From Croceibacterium_B sp963811255 (GTDB taxonomy: Bacteria > Pseudomonadota > Alphaproteobacteria > Sphingomonadales > Sphingomonadaceae), in the NCBI GenBank assembly GCA_963811255.1, contig CAWEQI010000001.1:124001-188000 (forward strand): a DNA stretch of 64,000 bases. The letters run 5' to 3'. Below the pieces are notes generated by a model. That model searched no databases and was not told the DNA's origin. It saw only the letters and a list, made by a program, of their open reading frames with translations. Shown here one piece after another: positions 7,826-16,891 of the stretch (the stretch's first letter is position 1; each line of letters begins with the position of its first letter). The position numbers and the translations under genes were made by a program.

Positions 7826-10800
7826 TCATGCCGGGTTTTCGACGAGCGGCTGCCCGTCGTCCCTCAGCACGATATAGATCGCCGGGATCACCAGTACCGT
7901 CAGCAGCGTCGAGGAGGCGAGGCCGAACAGCAGCGATATGGCGAGGCCCTGGAAGATCGGGTCGGTCAGGATCACCGCCGCGCCGATCATCGCCGCCGCG
8001 GCGGTGAGCACGATCGGTTTGAAGCGGATCATGCCCGCTTCGAGCAGCGTCTCGCGCAAGCTCTTGTCGGGGCTTCGCGCGTGGCGGATGAAATCGACCA
8101 ACAGGATCGAGTTCCTGACGATGATCCCGGCCAGCGCAATGAAACCGATCATTGAGGTGGCGGTGAACGGCGCTCCGAACAGCATATGGCCAGCGACGAT
8201 CCCGACCAGCGTCAGCGGGATCGGTGTGAGGATCACCAGCGGCAGCTTGAAGCTGCGGAACTGCCCGACGACGAGGATGTAGATCCCGACCAGTGCGACC
8301 ATGAACGCGGCACCCATGTCGCGGAAAGTGACCCAGGTGATCTCCCACTCGCCGTCCCACAACAGCGTGGTGATGGATTCGTCGTTGGGCTGGCCGTGCA
8401 GGCGGATGACCGGTTTCTCGAGCCCGACTTTCGCCCAGTCGAACTGGTCGACCGCCTTGTCGACCGCGAGCATGCCGTAGATCGGCGCTTCGTAGCGCCC
8501 GGCGAGCTCGGCGGTGACCATCGCCGCGCCACGCCCGTCGCGGCGGAACATCGTCGGCTCGCCCTTGACCATCTTCGCATCGACTACTTCGCCTAACGGG
8601 ATCAGCTGCGGCCCGGCGGGGCTTTGCATCGCCGCGACCGGCGTGGCCGCGAGCGCAGCGCTCCAGCTGCGCTGCGACTGGTCGAGGCCGACGCGGATCG
8701 GCAGCGGGTCTCGATCCCCACCTTGCGGGGCGTAGCCGACCGTCTGTTCACCCATCAGCGCACCGATGCTGTCGAACACCTCGCGTTCCGACAGGCCGTA
8801 ATGGTTGAGCTTGTCGCGGTCGGGCACCAGCCGCAGCTGCGGCGCCGGCCGGCCGAAGCTGTTGTCGACGTCGACGATGTAGGGAACGGTCTTGAACAGC
8901 TTCTCGACCTCGAGCGCGGTCGCCTGGCGGGTCGCTTCGTCGGGGCCGTAGATTTCGGCCAGCAACGTCGCCAGCACCGGCGGCCCCGGCGGCGTCTCGA
9001 CGACCTTGATCGAACCGCCAGCGGGCAGCGGTATGGCGACGAGCTTCTGCCGCAGAGCGACGGCGATCTGGTGACTTGAACGCGAGCGGTCGCCTTTGTC
9101 CTTCAGCGTCACCATCAGGTCGCCCTGCCACGGCTTGTCGCGCAGGAAGTAATGCCGCACCAGCCCGTTGAAGTTGAACGGTGCCGACGTGCCGGCGTAG
9201 GCTTCCATCGCTTCGACCTCGGGCACAGTGCGGGCGACGGCGGCGGCCCGCTCGAGCACGCCCGAGGTTGCTTCGAGGCTGGTGCCCGCGGGCATGTCGA
9301 CCACCAACTGCACTTCCGACTTGTTGTCGAACGGCAGCAGCTTCACCGTCACTGCCTTGAAGTAGAACATCGAACAGGCGAGCAGCGTCGCCACGCCGAC
9401 CGCGATGAGGAAATTGCGCGCGCCCTTGCGGGTGGCGATGACTCTGGTCGCGACACGGGCGTAAAGCGCGCCGAGCTTGCCGCCGTGCGGCCCTTCGTGC
9501 TCGTGATGCGCCAGCGCCGTGCGGGCGAAGCGGATCATCAGCCACGGGGCAATGATCACCGCGACGAAGAAGCTGAACACCATCGCCGCGCTGGCGTTGA
9601 TCGGGATCGGCGCCATGTACGGGCCCATCAGCCCGGAAACGAACAGCATCGGCAGCAGCGCGGCGACCACCGTCAGCGTGGCGACGATAGTCGGGTTGCC
9701 GACCTCGGCCACCGCATCCACGGCGGCCTCGATCCGGGTTCGCCCGCCTTCTTCGCCGATATCCTGCATCGCCCAGTGGCGGGCGATGTTCTCGATCATC
9801 ACGATCGCGTCGTCGACCAGGATGCCGATCGAGAAGATCAGCGCGAACAGGCTGACGCGGTTGATGGTAAAGCCCATCACCTTGCTGGCGAACATCGTCA
9901 GCAGGATCGTCGTCGGGATGACAATCGCGGTCACTCCGGCTTCGCGCCAGCCGATGGCGAAGCCGATTAGAATGACGATCGAGATGGTCGCCAGCGCCAA
10001 GTGAAACAAGAGCTCGTTGGCCTTGTCGTTGGCCGTCGCGCCATAATTGCGGGTCACCGCGACCTCGACGCTGTTCGGGATCAGCGGGCCCTTGAGCGCA
10101 TCGACCCGGTTGACGATCGCGTCGGACACGGTGACCGCGTTGGCCCCGGCGCGCTTGGCAATGGCGAGGCTCACGGCCGGAGCCGTCGTCCAATTGTTGC
10201 CGTGCCTGGCCCAGCGCCAGGCGCGGGCCTGGTGCTGCGTCGGCCCTTCCGTGACCTTGGCGACGTCGCGCAGGAACACCGGCGCGCCTGTGATCGACCG
10301 AACCTGCAGCGCGCCGACCTCGTCGGCCGTGGTCACTTGCCTTCCGGCGACGACGGTCGCGGCCTCGCCGCCCTCGCGCACCGTGCCCGCCGGGAAGGCC
10401 CGGTCGGCCTGCGTCACCGCATCGACCAGGTTCCCCAGCGGGACCTGGTGTAGCTGCAGCTTCGCCGGATCGGGGACCACGCGGATCGCCTGCCGCTGGC
10501 CGCCGACGATGAATGTCAGGCCGACGTTGTCGATCTTGGCGATCTCGGTGCGGAGACGGGTGGCGAGACGGTACAGCGTCTCGTCGGTCCACGCGCCCGG
10601 GGCGCCCGGTTTCGGGCTCAGCGTCAACACCACGATCGGCACGTCGTTGATGCCGCGAACCGTCACCTGCGGCGGCGGGATGCCGACCGGGATGCGGTCG
10701 ATGTTGGCCTTGATCTTCTCGTCGATTCGGGTGGCCGCGTTCTCGGGATCGGAGCCGACCATGAAACGGGCGGTGACCAGCACGCCATTGTCTTCGGCCT

Positions 10801-11062
10801 GGGTATAGACGTGCTCGACCCCGTTGATGCTCTTGACGATCGTCTCGAGCGGCTTGGCCACCAGCTCGACCGCGTCGCTCGCCGACAACCCCGGCGCCGC
10901 GACGCGGATATCGACCATCGGCACGCTGATCTGCGGCTCTTCCTCGCGGGCGATCGTCATCGTCGCGATCAGCCCGACGACGATGGCCGCGAGCAGGAAC
11001 AGCGGCGTCAGCGGAGACTGGATCGTCGCGCGGGTCAGCCGCCCGGAAATGCCGAGTTTCAT
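7826..11062 (-). CDS. RND-family efflux transporter, inner-membrane pump
   Basis: 1078-residue resistance-nodulation-division permease. The N-terminus is MKLGISGRLTRATIQSPLTP followed by the first membrane helix, with two large periplasmic loops and two bundles of membrane segments. The proton-relay motif FSIGILVDDAIVMIEN lies in the TM4 region, and the second-half counterpart is IALAGIIVRNSILLVDF. The ATG at 11062 overlaps the hlyD-like stop as ATGA. The open frame upstream of that ATG runs through the adaptor gene and is not part of the protein. Substrate is not evident. Pairs with the HlyD adaptor and probably the TolC-type protein at 13729. Confidence 0.93.
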   Translation of the reverse strand: MKLGISGRLTRATIQSPLTPLFLLAAIVVGLIATMTIAREEEPQISVPMVDIRVAAPGLSASDAVELVAKPLETIVKSINGVEHVYTQAEDNGVLVTARFMVGSDPENAATRIDEKIKANIDRIPVGIPPPQVTVRGINDVPIVVLTLSPKPGAPGAWTDETLYRLATRLRTEIAKIDNVGLTFIVGGQRQAIRVVPDPAKLQLHQVPLGNLVDAVTQADRAFPAGTVREGGEAATVVAGRQVTTADEVGALQVRSITGAPVFLRDVAKVTEGPTQHQARAWRWARHGNNWTTAPAVSLAIAKRAGANAVTVSDAIVNRVDALKGPLIPNSVEVAVTRNYGATANDKANELLFHLALATISIVILIGFAIGWREAGVTAIVIPTTILLTMFASKVMGFTINRVSLFALIFSIGILVDDAIVMIENIARHWAMQDIGEEGGRTRIEAAVDAVAEVGNPTIVATLTVVAALLPMLFVSGLMGPYMAPIPINASAAMVFSFFVAVIIAPWLMIRFARTALAHHEHEGPHGGKLGALYARVATRVIATRKGARNFLIAVGVATLLACSMFYFKAVTVKLLPFDNKSEVQLVVDMPAGTSLEATSGVLERAAAVARTVPEVEAMEAYAGTSAPFNFNGLVRHYFLRDKPWQGDLMVTLKDKGDRSRSSHQIAVALRQKLVAIPLPAGGSIKVVETPPGPPVLATLLAEIYGPDEATRQATALEVEKLFKTVPYIVDVDNSFGRPAPQLRLVPDRDKLNHYGLSEREVFDSIGALMGEQTVGYAPQGGDRDPLPIRVGLDQSQRSWSAALAATPVAAMQSPAGPQLIPLGEVVDAKMVKGEPTMFRRDGRGAAMVTAELAGRYEAPIYGMLAVDKAVDQFDWAKVGLEKPVIRLHGQPNDESITTLLWDGEWEITWVTFRDMGAAFMVALVGIYILVVGQFRSFKLPLVILTPIPLTLVGIVAGHMLFGAPFTATSMIGFIALAGIIVRNSILLVDFIRHARSPDKSLRETLLEAGMIRFKPIVLTAAAAMIGAAVILTDPIFQGLAISLLFGLASSTLLTVLVIPAIYIVLRDDGQPLVENPA

Positions 11063-12072
11063 CGCGCGGGCACGAGCGTGTCGCCGGCCGAGACTCCGGA
11101 GAGAATCTCGACTTGGCCGGATTCGTTTGACGGCGCGGTCTGCACCGGCACGCTGGCGCTCTGCCCTTTGGCGCGCACGGTCACGGTGTCGATCCCGTAG
11201 CGCGTGGCGACATAGCGCGTGGGCACCAGCAGCGCGGCCCTGCGCCCGCTTTCGACCCGGGCGGCGACCCGCTGGCCGATCAACCGGTCGCCGAGTCCAG
11301 GGACGCTCGCGTCGGCGCGGACATGACCGGCCACCACCGAGGGATAGACGCGCGTTACCGTGCCTCGGACCTCGTCGCTGTCGCCGATGCCGCTGGCAGC
11401 GACCGCCGAGCCGCGGTGAACTTTCCTGGCCAGCAACTCGGGAAGGTCGAGCTTGAGCACCACGGGGCCCGCGGTGACCGTGGCGATGATCATGCCCGGA
11501 GCGACGGCCGAGCCCGCCGGAACGTCGGCGAGCAGGACCTTTCCGGTGGCCGGCGCGAGCACGGCCCCTTGTCCGGCAACCGCAGCGACCGACGCCCGCT
11601 GCTGCTCGTATGCGCGCACTTGCGCCTGCGCCGCAGAGGCCGCGGCTTGCGCCTGGTCCAGCCGCGCCCGGGAATAGACGCCGTTGTCGAAGAGGAATTT
11701 CGTGCGCGCCAGGTCGGCCGCGGCCTGCGCCGCCTGCGCCCGTGCCGCCGCCGCTTGCGCCGCGTAGGCACCGCTCTGGTAGCCGAGGGACGAATCGACG
11801 ATGCGGCCGATCGCCTGTCCCTTGTGGACGTAATCGCCTTCCGCGACCGACAGCGATGTCAGGATGCCGGGTATTCGGGCGAGCGCCTGCGCCTGGTCGA
11901 CCGTCGCCACTTCGGCGCTGACCGGCGTCCATTGCGGCACCTCGCTGGCGCGCAGCACGAGCGGCGGCCCGGCGGCCGCCGGCGCAGCGGGCGCGGCGGT
12001 TTCGTCCGAGCCGCATCCGGACACGCTGGCCAGCAAGGCCATCGCTGCGGCAGCCGCAAAGGGGCTCTTCAC
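11059..12072 (-). CDS. RND efflux periplasmic adaptor (HlyD/MFP family) lipoprotein
   Basis: 337 residues. The N-terminus is a lipoprotein signal with lipobox ASVSGC (Cys20), so it is likely anchored in the inner membrane. An Ala/Gln-rich coiled-coil hairpin (about residues 95-150) is flanked by lipoyl-like halves (GILTSLSVAEGDYVHKGQAI and APATGKVLLADVPAGSAV), then a beta-barrel part. Start is GTG at 12072 with GAGGAG 8 bases upstream; a TTG at 12078 is too close to that site. Couples to the pump gene by ATGA. Divergent from the SQR gene across about 150 bp, which must hold both promoters. Confidence 0.9.
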   Translation of the reverse strand: MKSPFAAAAAMALLASVSGCGSDETAAPAAPAAAGPPLVLRASEVPQWTPVSAEVATVDQAQALARIPGILTSLSVAEGDYVHKGQAIGRIVDSSLGYQSGAYAAQAAAARAQAAQAAADLARTKFLFDNGVYSRARLDQAQAAASAAQAQVRAYEQQRASVAAVAGQGAVLAPATGKVLLADVPAGSAVAPGMIIATVTAGPVVLKLDLPELLARKVHRGSAVAASGIGDSDEVRGTVTRVYPSVVAGHVRADASVPGLGDRLIGQRVAARVESGRRAALLVPTRYVATRYGIDTVTVRAKGQSASVPVQTAPSNESGQVEILSGVSAGDTLVPAR

Positions 12073-12225
12073 GCGCAAGACTCCTCAAAGTTCGCCCGCA
12101 GGCTAGCCGCCGCGTCGCGCCGCTCCCCTTGGGAAATATCCGGATCGCGGCAACCGTCGGACTCCCGCAAATTCCAGCCGACAAGCGAACGGCTTCAGCC
12201 GTGGCGCGAACGAAGGAGAGCCGAG

Positions 12226-13521
12226 ATGGCCGAGACGCAGATTGTCGTCCTGGGTGCGGGGCTGGGCGGCACGATTGCCGCCTACGAGATTGCCGCTGCC
12301 GTGAAGGGCCGCGCGCGGGTGACCGTGGTCAACAAGGGCAACGACTACTGGTTCGTGCCCTCGAACCCGTGGGTCGCGGTCGGCTGGCGCGAACCCGAGG
12401 CGATCCGCGTCGACCTGCCCCCGATCATGGCCGCCCATGAAATTGGCTTCAACGGTTCCGGCGCGACCAAAGTCGATCCGGCCAACAATCGGCTTGAACT
12501 GGGTGATGGCAGCACGCTCGATTACGATTACCTGGTGATCGCCACCGGCCCGGAGCTGGCGTTCGACGAGATCGAAGGCTTCGGCCCGGAGCGCAACACC
12601 GTGTCGATCTGCGAAACCGCGCACGCGGTGAAAGCGCACGAGAAGTTCGAGCAACTGTGCGCCAACCCGCGGCCGATCGTCGTCGGCGCAGCGCAGGGCG
12701 CCTCGTGCTACGGCCCGGCCTACGAAATGGCGATGCTGCTCGACACCGAGCTCAAGCGCCGCAAGCTGCGCGACAAGGTGCCGATGACTTTCGTCACGCC
12801 GGAGCCGTACATCGGCCACCTCGGCCTCGACGGCGTCGGCGACACCAAGGGCCTGCTCGAAAGCGAAATGCGCGACCGGCACATCAAGTGGCTGACCAAC
12901 ACCAAGGTGACGAGCGTCGAAGAGGACAAGATTCACCTCGAGGAAGTCAACGAGGACGGTTCGGCCAAGAAGGCGCACGACCTCGACTTCGGCTGGTGCA
13001 TGCTGATGCCGCCGTTTCGCGGGATCAAGCCGCTGATGGGCATCGAGGGGCTGGTGAACCCGCGCGGGTTCGTCATCGTCGACCAGCACCAGCGCAATCC
13101 CAAATATCCGAATGTCTTCGCCATCGGCGTGTGCATCGCCATCCCGCCGACCGGCCCGACCCCGCTGCCGGTCGGCGTGCCCAAGACCGGGTTCATGATC
13201 GAAAGCATGGTCACCGCGGTCACGAAGAACCTCTCGCAGCTGCTCGACGGCAAGGCGCCGACTCATGAGGCGACCTGGAATGCGGTGTGCCTGGCCGACT
13301 TCGGCGACGGCGGAGTGGCCTTCGTCGCCAAGCCGCAGATCCCGCCGCGCAATCTCAACTGGGCGAGCGAAGGCAAGTGGGTCCACGTCGCCAAGGTGGC
13401 GTTCGAGAAATACTTCCTGCGCAAGATCCGCAAGGGCGAGAGCGAGCCGTTCTACGAGAAGCTAGCGCTGCAGGTCCTCGGCATCGACAAGCTGCGCCTC
13501 GAAAAGGAGACCGTAGAATGA
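12226..13521 (+). CDS. Sulfide:quinone oxidoreductase-like FAD enzyme
   Basis: 431-residue flavoprotein of the SQR/FCSD group. GAGLGG (10-15) binds FAD and VIATGPE is the second nucleotide motif. Cys129, Cys161 and Cys355 fall almost exactly where the three key cysteines of characterised SQRs lie (C128, C160, C356 of the Acidithiobacillus enzyme, from memory), supporting sulfide oxidation over generic NADH dehydrogenase activity. The GVCIAIPPTGPTPLPVGVPK stretch is like type VI SQRs. AAGGAGAG precedes the ATG at 12226. A DUF2892 gene overlaps its stop (ATGA) and a TolC-type gene follows, so sulfide oxidation and efflux are co-transcribed on this side. Confidence 0.85.
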   Translation: MAETQIVVLGAGLGGTIAAYEIAAAVKGRARVTVVNKGNDYWFVPSNPWVAVGWREPEAIRVDLPPIMAAHEIGFNGSGATKVDPANNRLELGDGSTLDYDYLVIATGPELAFDEIEGFGPERNTVSICETAHAVKAHEKFEQLCANPRPIVVGAAQGASCYGPAYEMAMLLDTELKRRKLRDKVPMTFVTPEPYIGHLGLDGVGDTKGLLESEMRDRHIKWLTNTKVTSVEEDKIHLEEVNEDGSAKKAHDLDFGWCMLMPPFRGIKPLMGIEGLVNPRGFVIVDQHQRNPKYPNVFAIGVCIAIPPTGPTPLPVGVPKTGFMIESMVTAVTKNLSQLLDGKAPTHEATWNAVCLADFGDGGVAFVAKPQIPPRNLNWASEGKWVHVAKVAFEKYFLRKIRKGESEPFYEKLALQVLGIDKLRLEKETVE

Positions 13522-13721
13522 ACCTCGACCGTGCCGTGCTGGCCTTTGCCGGCTTCGTTGTGCTCGCCAGCGCGATCCTCAGCGTAACCGTCAGCCCGTG
13601 GTGGATCGCGCTGACGATCTTCGCCGGTCTTAACCTGATCCAGTCGAGCGTGACCGGGTTCTGTCCGGCGGCGATCGTCTTCAAGAAGCTGGGCGTCGGC
13701 CAGGGCAACGCCTTCGGCTGA
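13518..13721 (+). CDS. DUF2892 (YgaP-like) small membrane protein
   Basis: 67 residues forming two membrane helices (LAFAGFVVLASAILSVTV and WIALTIFAGLNLIQSSV), followed by the conserved GFCPAAIVFKKLG end. This is the DUF2892 family, also found as the membrane part of YgaP rhodanese and often next to sulfide or persulfide genes. Starts inside the SQR stop codon (ATGA). The single cysteine could take part in sulfur chemistry, but there is no proof from sequence. Confidence 0.88.
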   Translation: MNLDRAVLAFAGFVVLASAILSVTVSPWWIALTIFAGLNLIQSSVTGFCPAAIVFKKLGVGQGNAFG

Positions 13722-13728
13722 GATCCGC

Positions 13729-14985
13729 ATGCGCTGGACCGTTCTCATCCTAGCGCTCGCCGGCGTGATTCTGCCGTGCACCCCGGCAACGGCAGAATCG
13801 CTCGACGCTATCGTCGCGGCGAGCCTCGCCCATTCACCCTCGCTCGCCGCCGCGCGGGCGCGCGAGGATGCGGCCAAGGCGCAGGTCGACGAGGTGCGCG
13901 CAGAGCACATGCCGAGCGCCACGGCGCAAGGACAGATCGGCGTCGGCCGGATCGATCCGCGGGGTTTCTTCGGGCTCAGCGCCGACGACGTGACGCCGCG
14001 CTCGGCACAAATCACGGTCGATCTGCCGCTGTTCACCGGCGGCCGCATCGACGGCGCGCGGGTCCAGGCGGAGGGGGGCCGCGCCGCGGCGCAATTCGCC
14101 GCGCAGGCGACGGCGCTCGACGTGCGAATCGAGGTGATCAAATCCTACAGTCAGGCGCTCGCCGCGAAGCAGGAGGTCGCTAGCTACGCCAAGCTCGTGG
14201 CGGCGCTCGACGAAACCGTCCGCCAAGCTCACCTGAAATACTCCGCCGGCGACGGAACCAGCACTGAGATCGCCCAGGCCGAGGCTCGCCGGGCCGAAGC
14301 CGAGGCCGGTCGCGCCGCCGCGCAAGGTTCGTTGGACACCGCGCTCGCCCGCCTGTCGCTGCTCGCCGGCCGCGAGGTGAGCCCGAGCGCCGAACTGCCG
14401 CCAGCGCCGCAGCTTCCCGCGACTGCGACCGAGGCGGTCGAACTGGCCCTCACTCGCAACCCCCGGCTGCAGCAAGCGCGCAAGCTCGCCGATGCCACCC
14501 GCGGCGGGGTTTCGGCCGCACGTGCCGAAGGGCTACCTACTGTCGGCCTCTACGCCGAGGGCGCGAGCGTGCGCGACCAGTTCTTCCCCGGGTACAAGGC
14601 GGACAGCGCCAGCGTGGGCGTCCGCGCCAGCTGGAACTTCTTCAGCGGCGGCCGCGTCTCGGCTAAAGTCCGCGGCGCCGAGGCGCAGGAGCGCGCCGCC
14701 CGTGCCGACGCGGATGCCGCGGCGCTCGAGGTAGAAAGCAACGCGCGCCAGACTTTCGCCGCCGTCAATGCCGCCCGCTCAGTGGTTGCCGCGGCCACCG
14801 CGCGGGTTGCAGCGACGCAAGAGGCGCTGCGCGGCACGCGCCTGGAAGTCTCGGCCGGCGCAAAACCGCAGCTGGCGCTGCTCGACGCCGAGCGGGAAGC
14901 AATCGAAGCGCAAACGGCGCGCATCGGAGCCGAGGGCAGGTTGCTCGTCGCAGCCTATACCCTGCTGGCCGTCACCGGCCGTTGA
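13729..14985 (+). CDS. TolC-family outer-membrane efflux protein
   Basis: 418 residues with a signal peptide (about 1-22, ending TPATA). The rest shows the two-fold repeated TolC pattern: long alanine-rich helices and strand motifs such as LPLFTGGRIDGARVQAEGG and its second-half copy WNFFSGGRVSAKVRGAE. The product forms the trimeric outer-membrane channel of a tripartite pump. It follows the DUF2892 gene by 7 bp. The divergent HlyD and RND genes lack their own channel gene, so this is the likely partner. Confidence 0.92.
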   Translation: MRWTVLILALAGVILPCTPATAESLDAIVAASLAHSPSLAAARAREDAAKAQVDEVRAEHMPSATAQGQIGVGRIDPRGFFGLSADDVTPRSAQITVDLPLFTGGRIDGARVQAEGGRAAAQFAAQATALDVRIEVIKSYSQALAAKQEVASYAKLVAALDETVRQAHLKYSAGDGTSTEIAQAEARRAEAEAGRAAAQGSLDTALARLSLLAGREVSPSAELPPAPQLPATATEAVELALTRNPRLQQARKLADATRGGVSAARAEGLPTVGLYAEGASVRDQFFPGYKADSASVGVRASWNFFSGGRVSAKVRGAEAQERAARADADAAALEVESNARQTFAAVNAARSVVAAATARVAATQEALRGTRLEVSAGAKPQLALLDAEREAIEAQTARIGAEGRLLVAAYTLLAVTGR

Positions 14986-15083
14986 AACCTGGCGCACGCG
15001 ACAACGGCGGAAAATGCCATCGCTTGAGCCGCAACGATGCTCCGGATCTTTTCCGATGCAAGGACCAGCCACACGAGCCTTAA

Positions 15084-15097
15084 GCTCCCTTCGGAGC
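15084..15097 (-). terminator. Weak hairpin downstream of tRNA-Gly
   Basis: GCTCC and GGAGC pair around a 4-base loop, followed on the minus strand by TTAAG. It lies 3 bases past the tRNA CCA end. The U-tract is poor, so this may only be a processing or partial termination signal. Confidence 0.35.
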
Positions 15098-15099
15098 AC

Positions 15100-15174
15100 T
15101 GGAGCGGGCGAAGGGATTCGAACCCTCGACCCCAACCTTGGCAAGGTTGTGCTCTACCCCTGAGCTACGCCCGC
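15100..15174 (-). tRNA. tRNA-Gly (anticodon GCC)
   Basis: Reading the minus strand gives a full cloverleaf: acceptor GCGGGCG/CGCCCGC, D-arm GTAGCTCAGGGGTAGAGC, anticodon stem CAACC/GGTTG with loop TTGCCAA (GCC anticodon), and T-arm GAGGGTTCGAATCCCTT. Discriminator T and an encoded CCA follow (15100-15102). Decodes glycine GGC/GGU codons. Confidence 0.97.
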
Positions 15175-15350
15175 TCACTGGCGTCCGGCGCGCGAGCCGC
15201 GCCGGTGGGAAGGCGCGCCGGGTAGCAGCCGCCCCCGGTGCGGGCAAGAGGGAATTGCCGATGCTTGCGGTGCGCCTCCGCGGCCTTCACAATACGCTGC
15301 GAAAGCCCACATAGGCGCCCTCGCCCGACCCCGCGCAACAGGAGATCCCC

Positions 15351-16268
15351 TTGGCAAGCCTAGGCCTCAACCTCGACGAACAGAAAGCGGTCGAACGCTT
15401 CCAGAAGGACGTCGTCGCCCCCTCGCGCGACAAACTGGTGATCCTCGACTTCTGGGCCGAATGGTGCGGCCCGTGCAAGGCGCTCTCTCCAGTGCTCGAA
15501 AAGGTCGCGGCGGAATATGCCGACAAGGGCGTGCTCCTCGCCAAGCTGAATGTCGACGAGGAGCGGTTCATCGCGTCCCAATTCCAGGTCAAGTCGATCC
15601 CGACGGTCTATGCGATCTTTCAGGGCCAGCCGATCGCCGACCTGACCAGCGCTCGCAGCGAGTCCCAGCTCAAGCAGGCGCTCGACCAGCTGCTTGCCCA
15701 GCTGCCGGTGAATGCCGGCGCAGGCGGCGATGGTGCGCAGGAGGACATCGCCGGTCTCGTCGCCATGGGCGAGCAGGTGCTGGCCGAAGGCGACGGCGAG
15801 CGCGCCGCGTCGATCTTCCGGCAAATCGCCGAGATGGTGCCCGAGGACGCCGGCGTGCAGTCGGGCCTGATTCGCGCGCTGCTGGCGGCGGGGCGCAAGG
15901 ACGAGGCGCAGGGGGTGTTCGACGCCCTCCCCGAGGACTTGCGGAACGATCCCGTCGTAGCTCAGGCCGGTGCCGCGCTCGAACTGGCCGACAGCGGCGT
16001 GGACGAGGCCGAGTTGGACACTCTGCGCAGGGCCGCCGCCGAGCGGCCGAGCGACCATCAGGCGCAGTTCGACTTCGCCCAGGCCGCCTTCGCCGTCGGT
16101 GATCGTGACGCGGCGGCGGACACGCTGCTCAAGCTGGTCGAGACCGCGCCCGAATGGAACGACGGTGCGGCGAAGGCCAAGCTGCTGCAGATCTTCGAAG
16201 CCGTCGGTCTCGAGGATCCGTGGGTCGCGTCGCAGCGGCGGCGGCTGTCGCTGCTGCTGTTCGGCTGA
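15351..16268 (+). CDS. YbbN/CnoX-type thioredoxin with TPR-like domain
   Basis: 305 residues. Residues 1-115 are a thioredoxin fold with active site WCGPC (38-42), so unlike E. coli YbbN (which lacks the second cysteine) this one keeps a redox-active pair. The C-terminal part is helical with TPR-like repeats (GDGERAASIFRQIAEMVPED, GRKDEAQGVFDALPED), as in the co-chaperone family. TTG start at 15351 with an AGGAG 6 bases upstream. Likely a thiol-protecting holdase or co-chaperone. The LON-domain gene follows within 5 bp, which fits a protein quality-control pair. Confidence 0.9.
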   Translation: MASLGLNLDEQKAVERFQKDVVAPSRDKLVILDFWAEWCGPCKALSPVLEKVAAEYADKGVLLAKLNVDEERFIASQFQVKSIPTVYAIFQGQPIADLTSARSESQLKQALDQLLAQLPVNAGAGGDGAQEDIAGLVAMGEQVLAEGDGERAASIFRQIAEMVPEDAGVQSGLIRALLAAGRKDEAQGVFDALPEDLRNDPVVAQAGAALELADSGVDEAELDTLRRAAAERPSDHQAQFDFAQAAFAVGDRDAAADTLLKLVETAPEWNDGAAKAKLLQIFEAVGLEDPWVASQRRRLSLLLFG

Positions 16269-16272
16269 GGCG

Positions 16273-16890
16273 GTGGCGGCAAGCGTACGCCTGTCGATCT
16301 TCCCGCTGGGCGGGGCGATTCTGTTTCCCGGGCTGCAGCTGCCGCTGCACATCTTCGAGCCGCGCTATCGCGCGCTGGTCGGCAGCGCATTGGCCAAAGA
16401 CCGCAAGATCGGGATGATCCAGCCGCAGACCGCGCGCGAAGGGGCGCCGCTGTTCGACGTCGGCTGCGTCGGCCGGATCGGCGAAGTCGAGGCGCTCGAC
16501 GACGGCCGATACAACATCGTGCTCGAGGGCGAGACCCGCTTCCGCCTATTGCGCGAACTCGACGTGACGACGCCGTTTCGCCAGGTCGAAGCCGAACTGA
16601 TCGCCGATCCCGAGTACGAAGCGATCAGCGCGGTCGAGCGCGCCAGCTTCGAGCGCGAAGCTCGCGCATTCGCCGATCGCCAAGGTTACGCCATCGACTG
16701 GGACGCCGTCTCGCAACTCGACGACGTCTCGCTGATCAACGGGGTCAGCCAGATCGCCCCGTTCGACGCCGCCGCCAAGCAGGCGCTGCTCGAAGCGCCC
16801 GACCTGCGCACGCGTTGCGAGTTACTGGTGCAACTGATGCAGTTCTTCGGCCGCAGCGACCCCGACGAGGGCCGGGTGACGCTGCAGTAG
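16273..16890 (+). CDS. LON peptidase N-terminal substrate-binding domain protein
   Basis: 205-residue stand-alone Lon N-domain (IFPLGGAILFPGLQLPLHIFEPRY; FDVGCVGRIGEVEALDDGRYNIVLEG). There is no ATPase or protease part. GTG start at 16273, 4 bp after the thioredoxin stop. Such proteins are widespread next to trx-like genes in alphaproteobacteria. They are thought to bind unfolded or specific proteins, but the function is not well established. Confidence 0.9.
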   Translation: MAASVRLSIFPLGGAILFPGLQLPLHIFEPRYRALVGSALAKDRKIGMIQPQTAREGAPLFDVGCVGRIGEVEALDDGRYNIVLEGETRFRLLRELDVTTPFRQVEAELIADPEYEAISAVERASFEREARAFADRQGYAIDWDAVSQLDDVSLINGVSQIAPFDAAAKQALLEAPDLRTRCELLVQLMQFFGRSDPDEGRVTLQ

Positions 16891-16891
16891 G

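Noticed and set aside
11063..12184. N-terminal extension of the RND pump to about 1452 residues
   Set aside because: The extra 370 residues are an out-of-frame reading of the HlyD gene. The true start is the ATG at 11062, coupled to that gene by ATGA.
15100..15174. A tRNA-Ala (GGC) reading of the tRNA
   Set aside because: Reverse-complementing the anticodon loop correctly gives TTGCCAA, so the anticodon is GCC and the tRNA is glycine.
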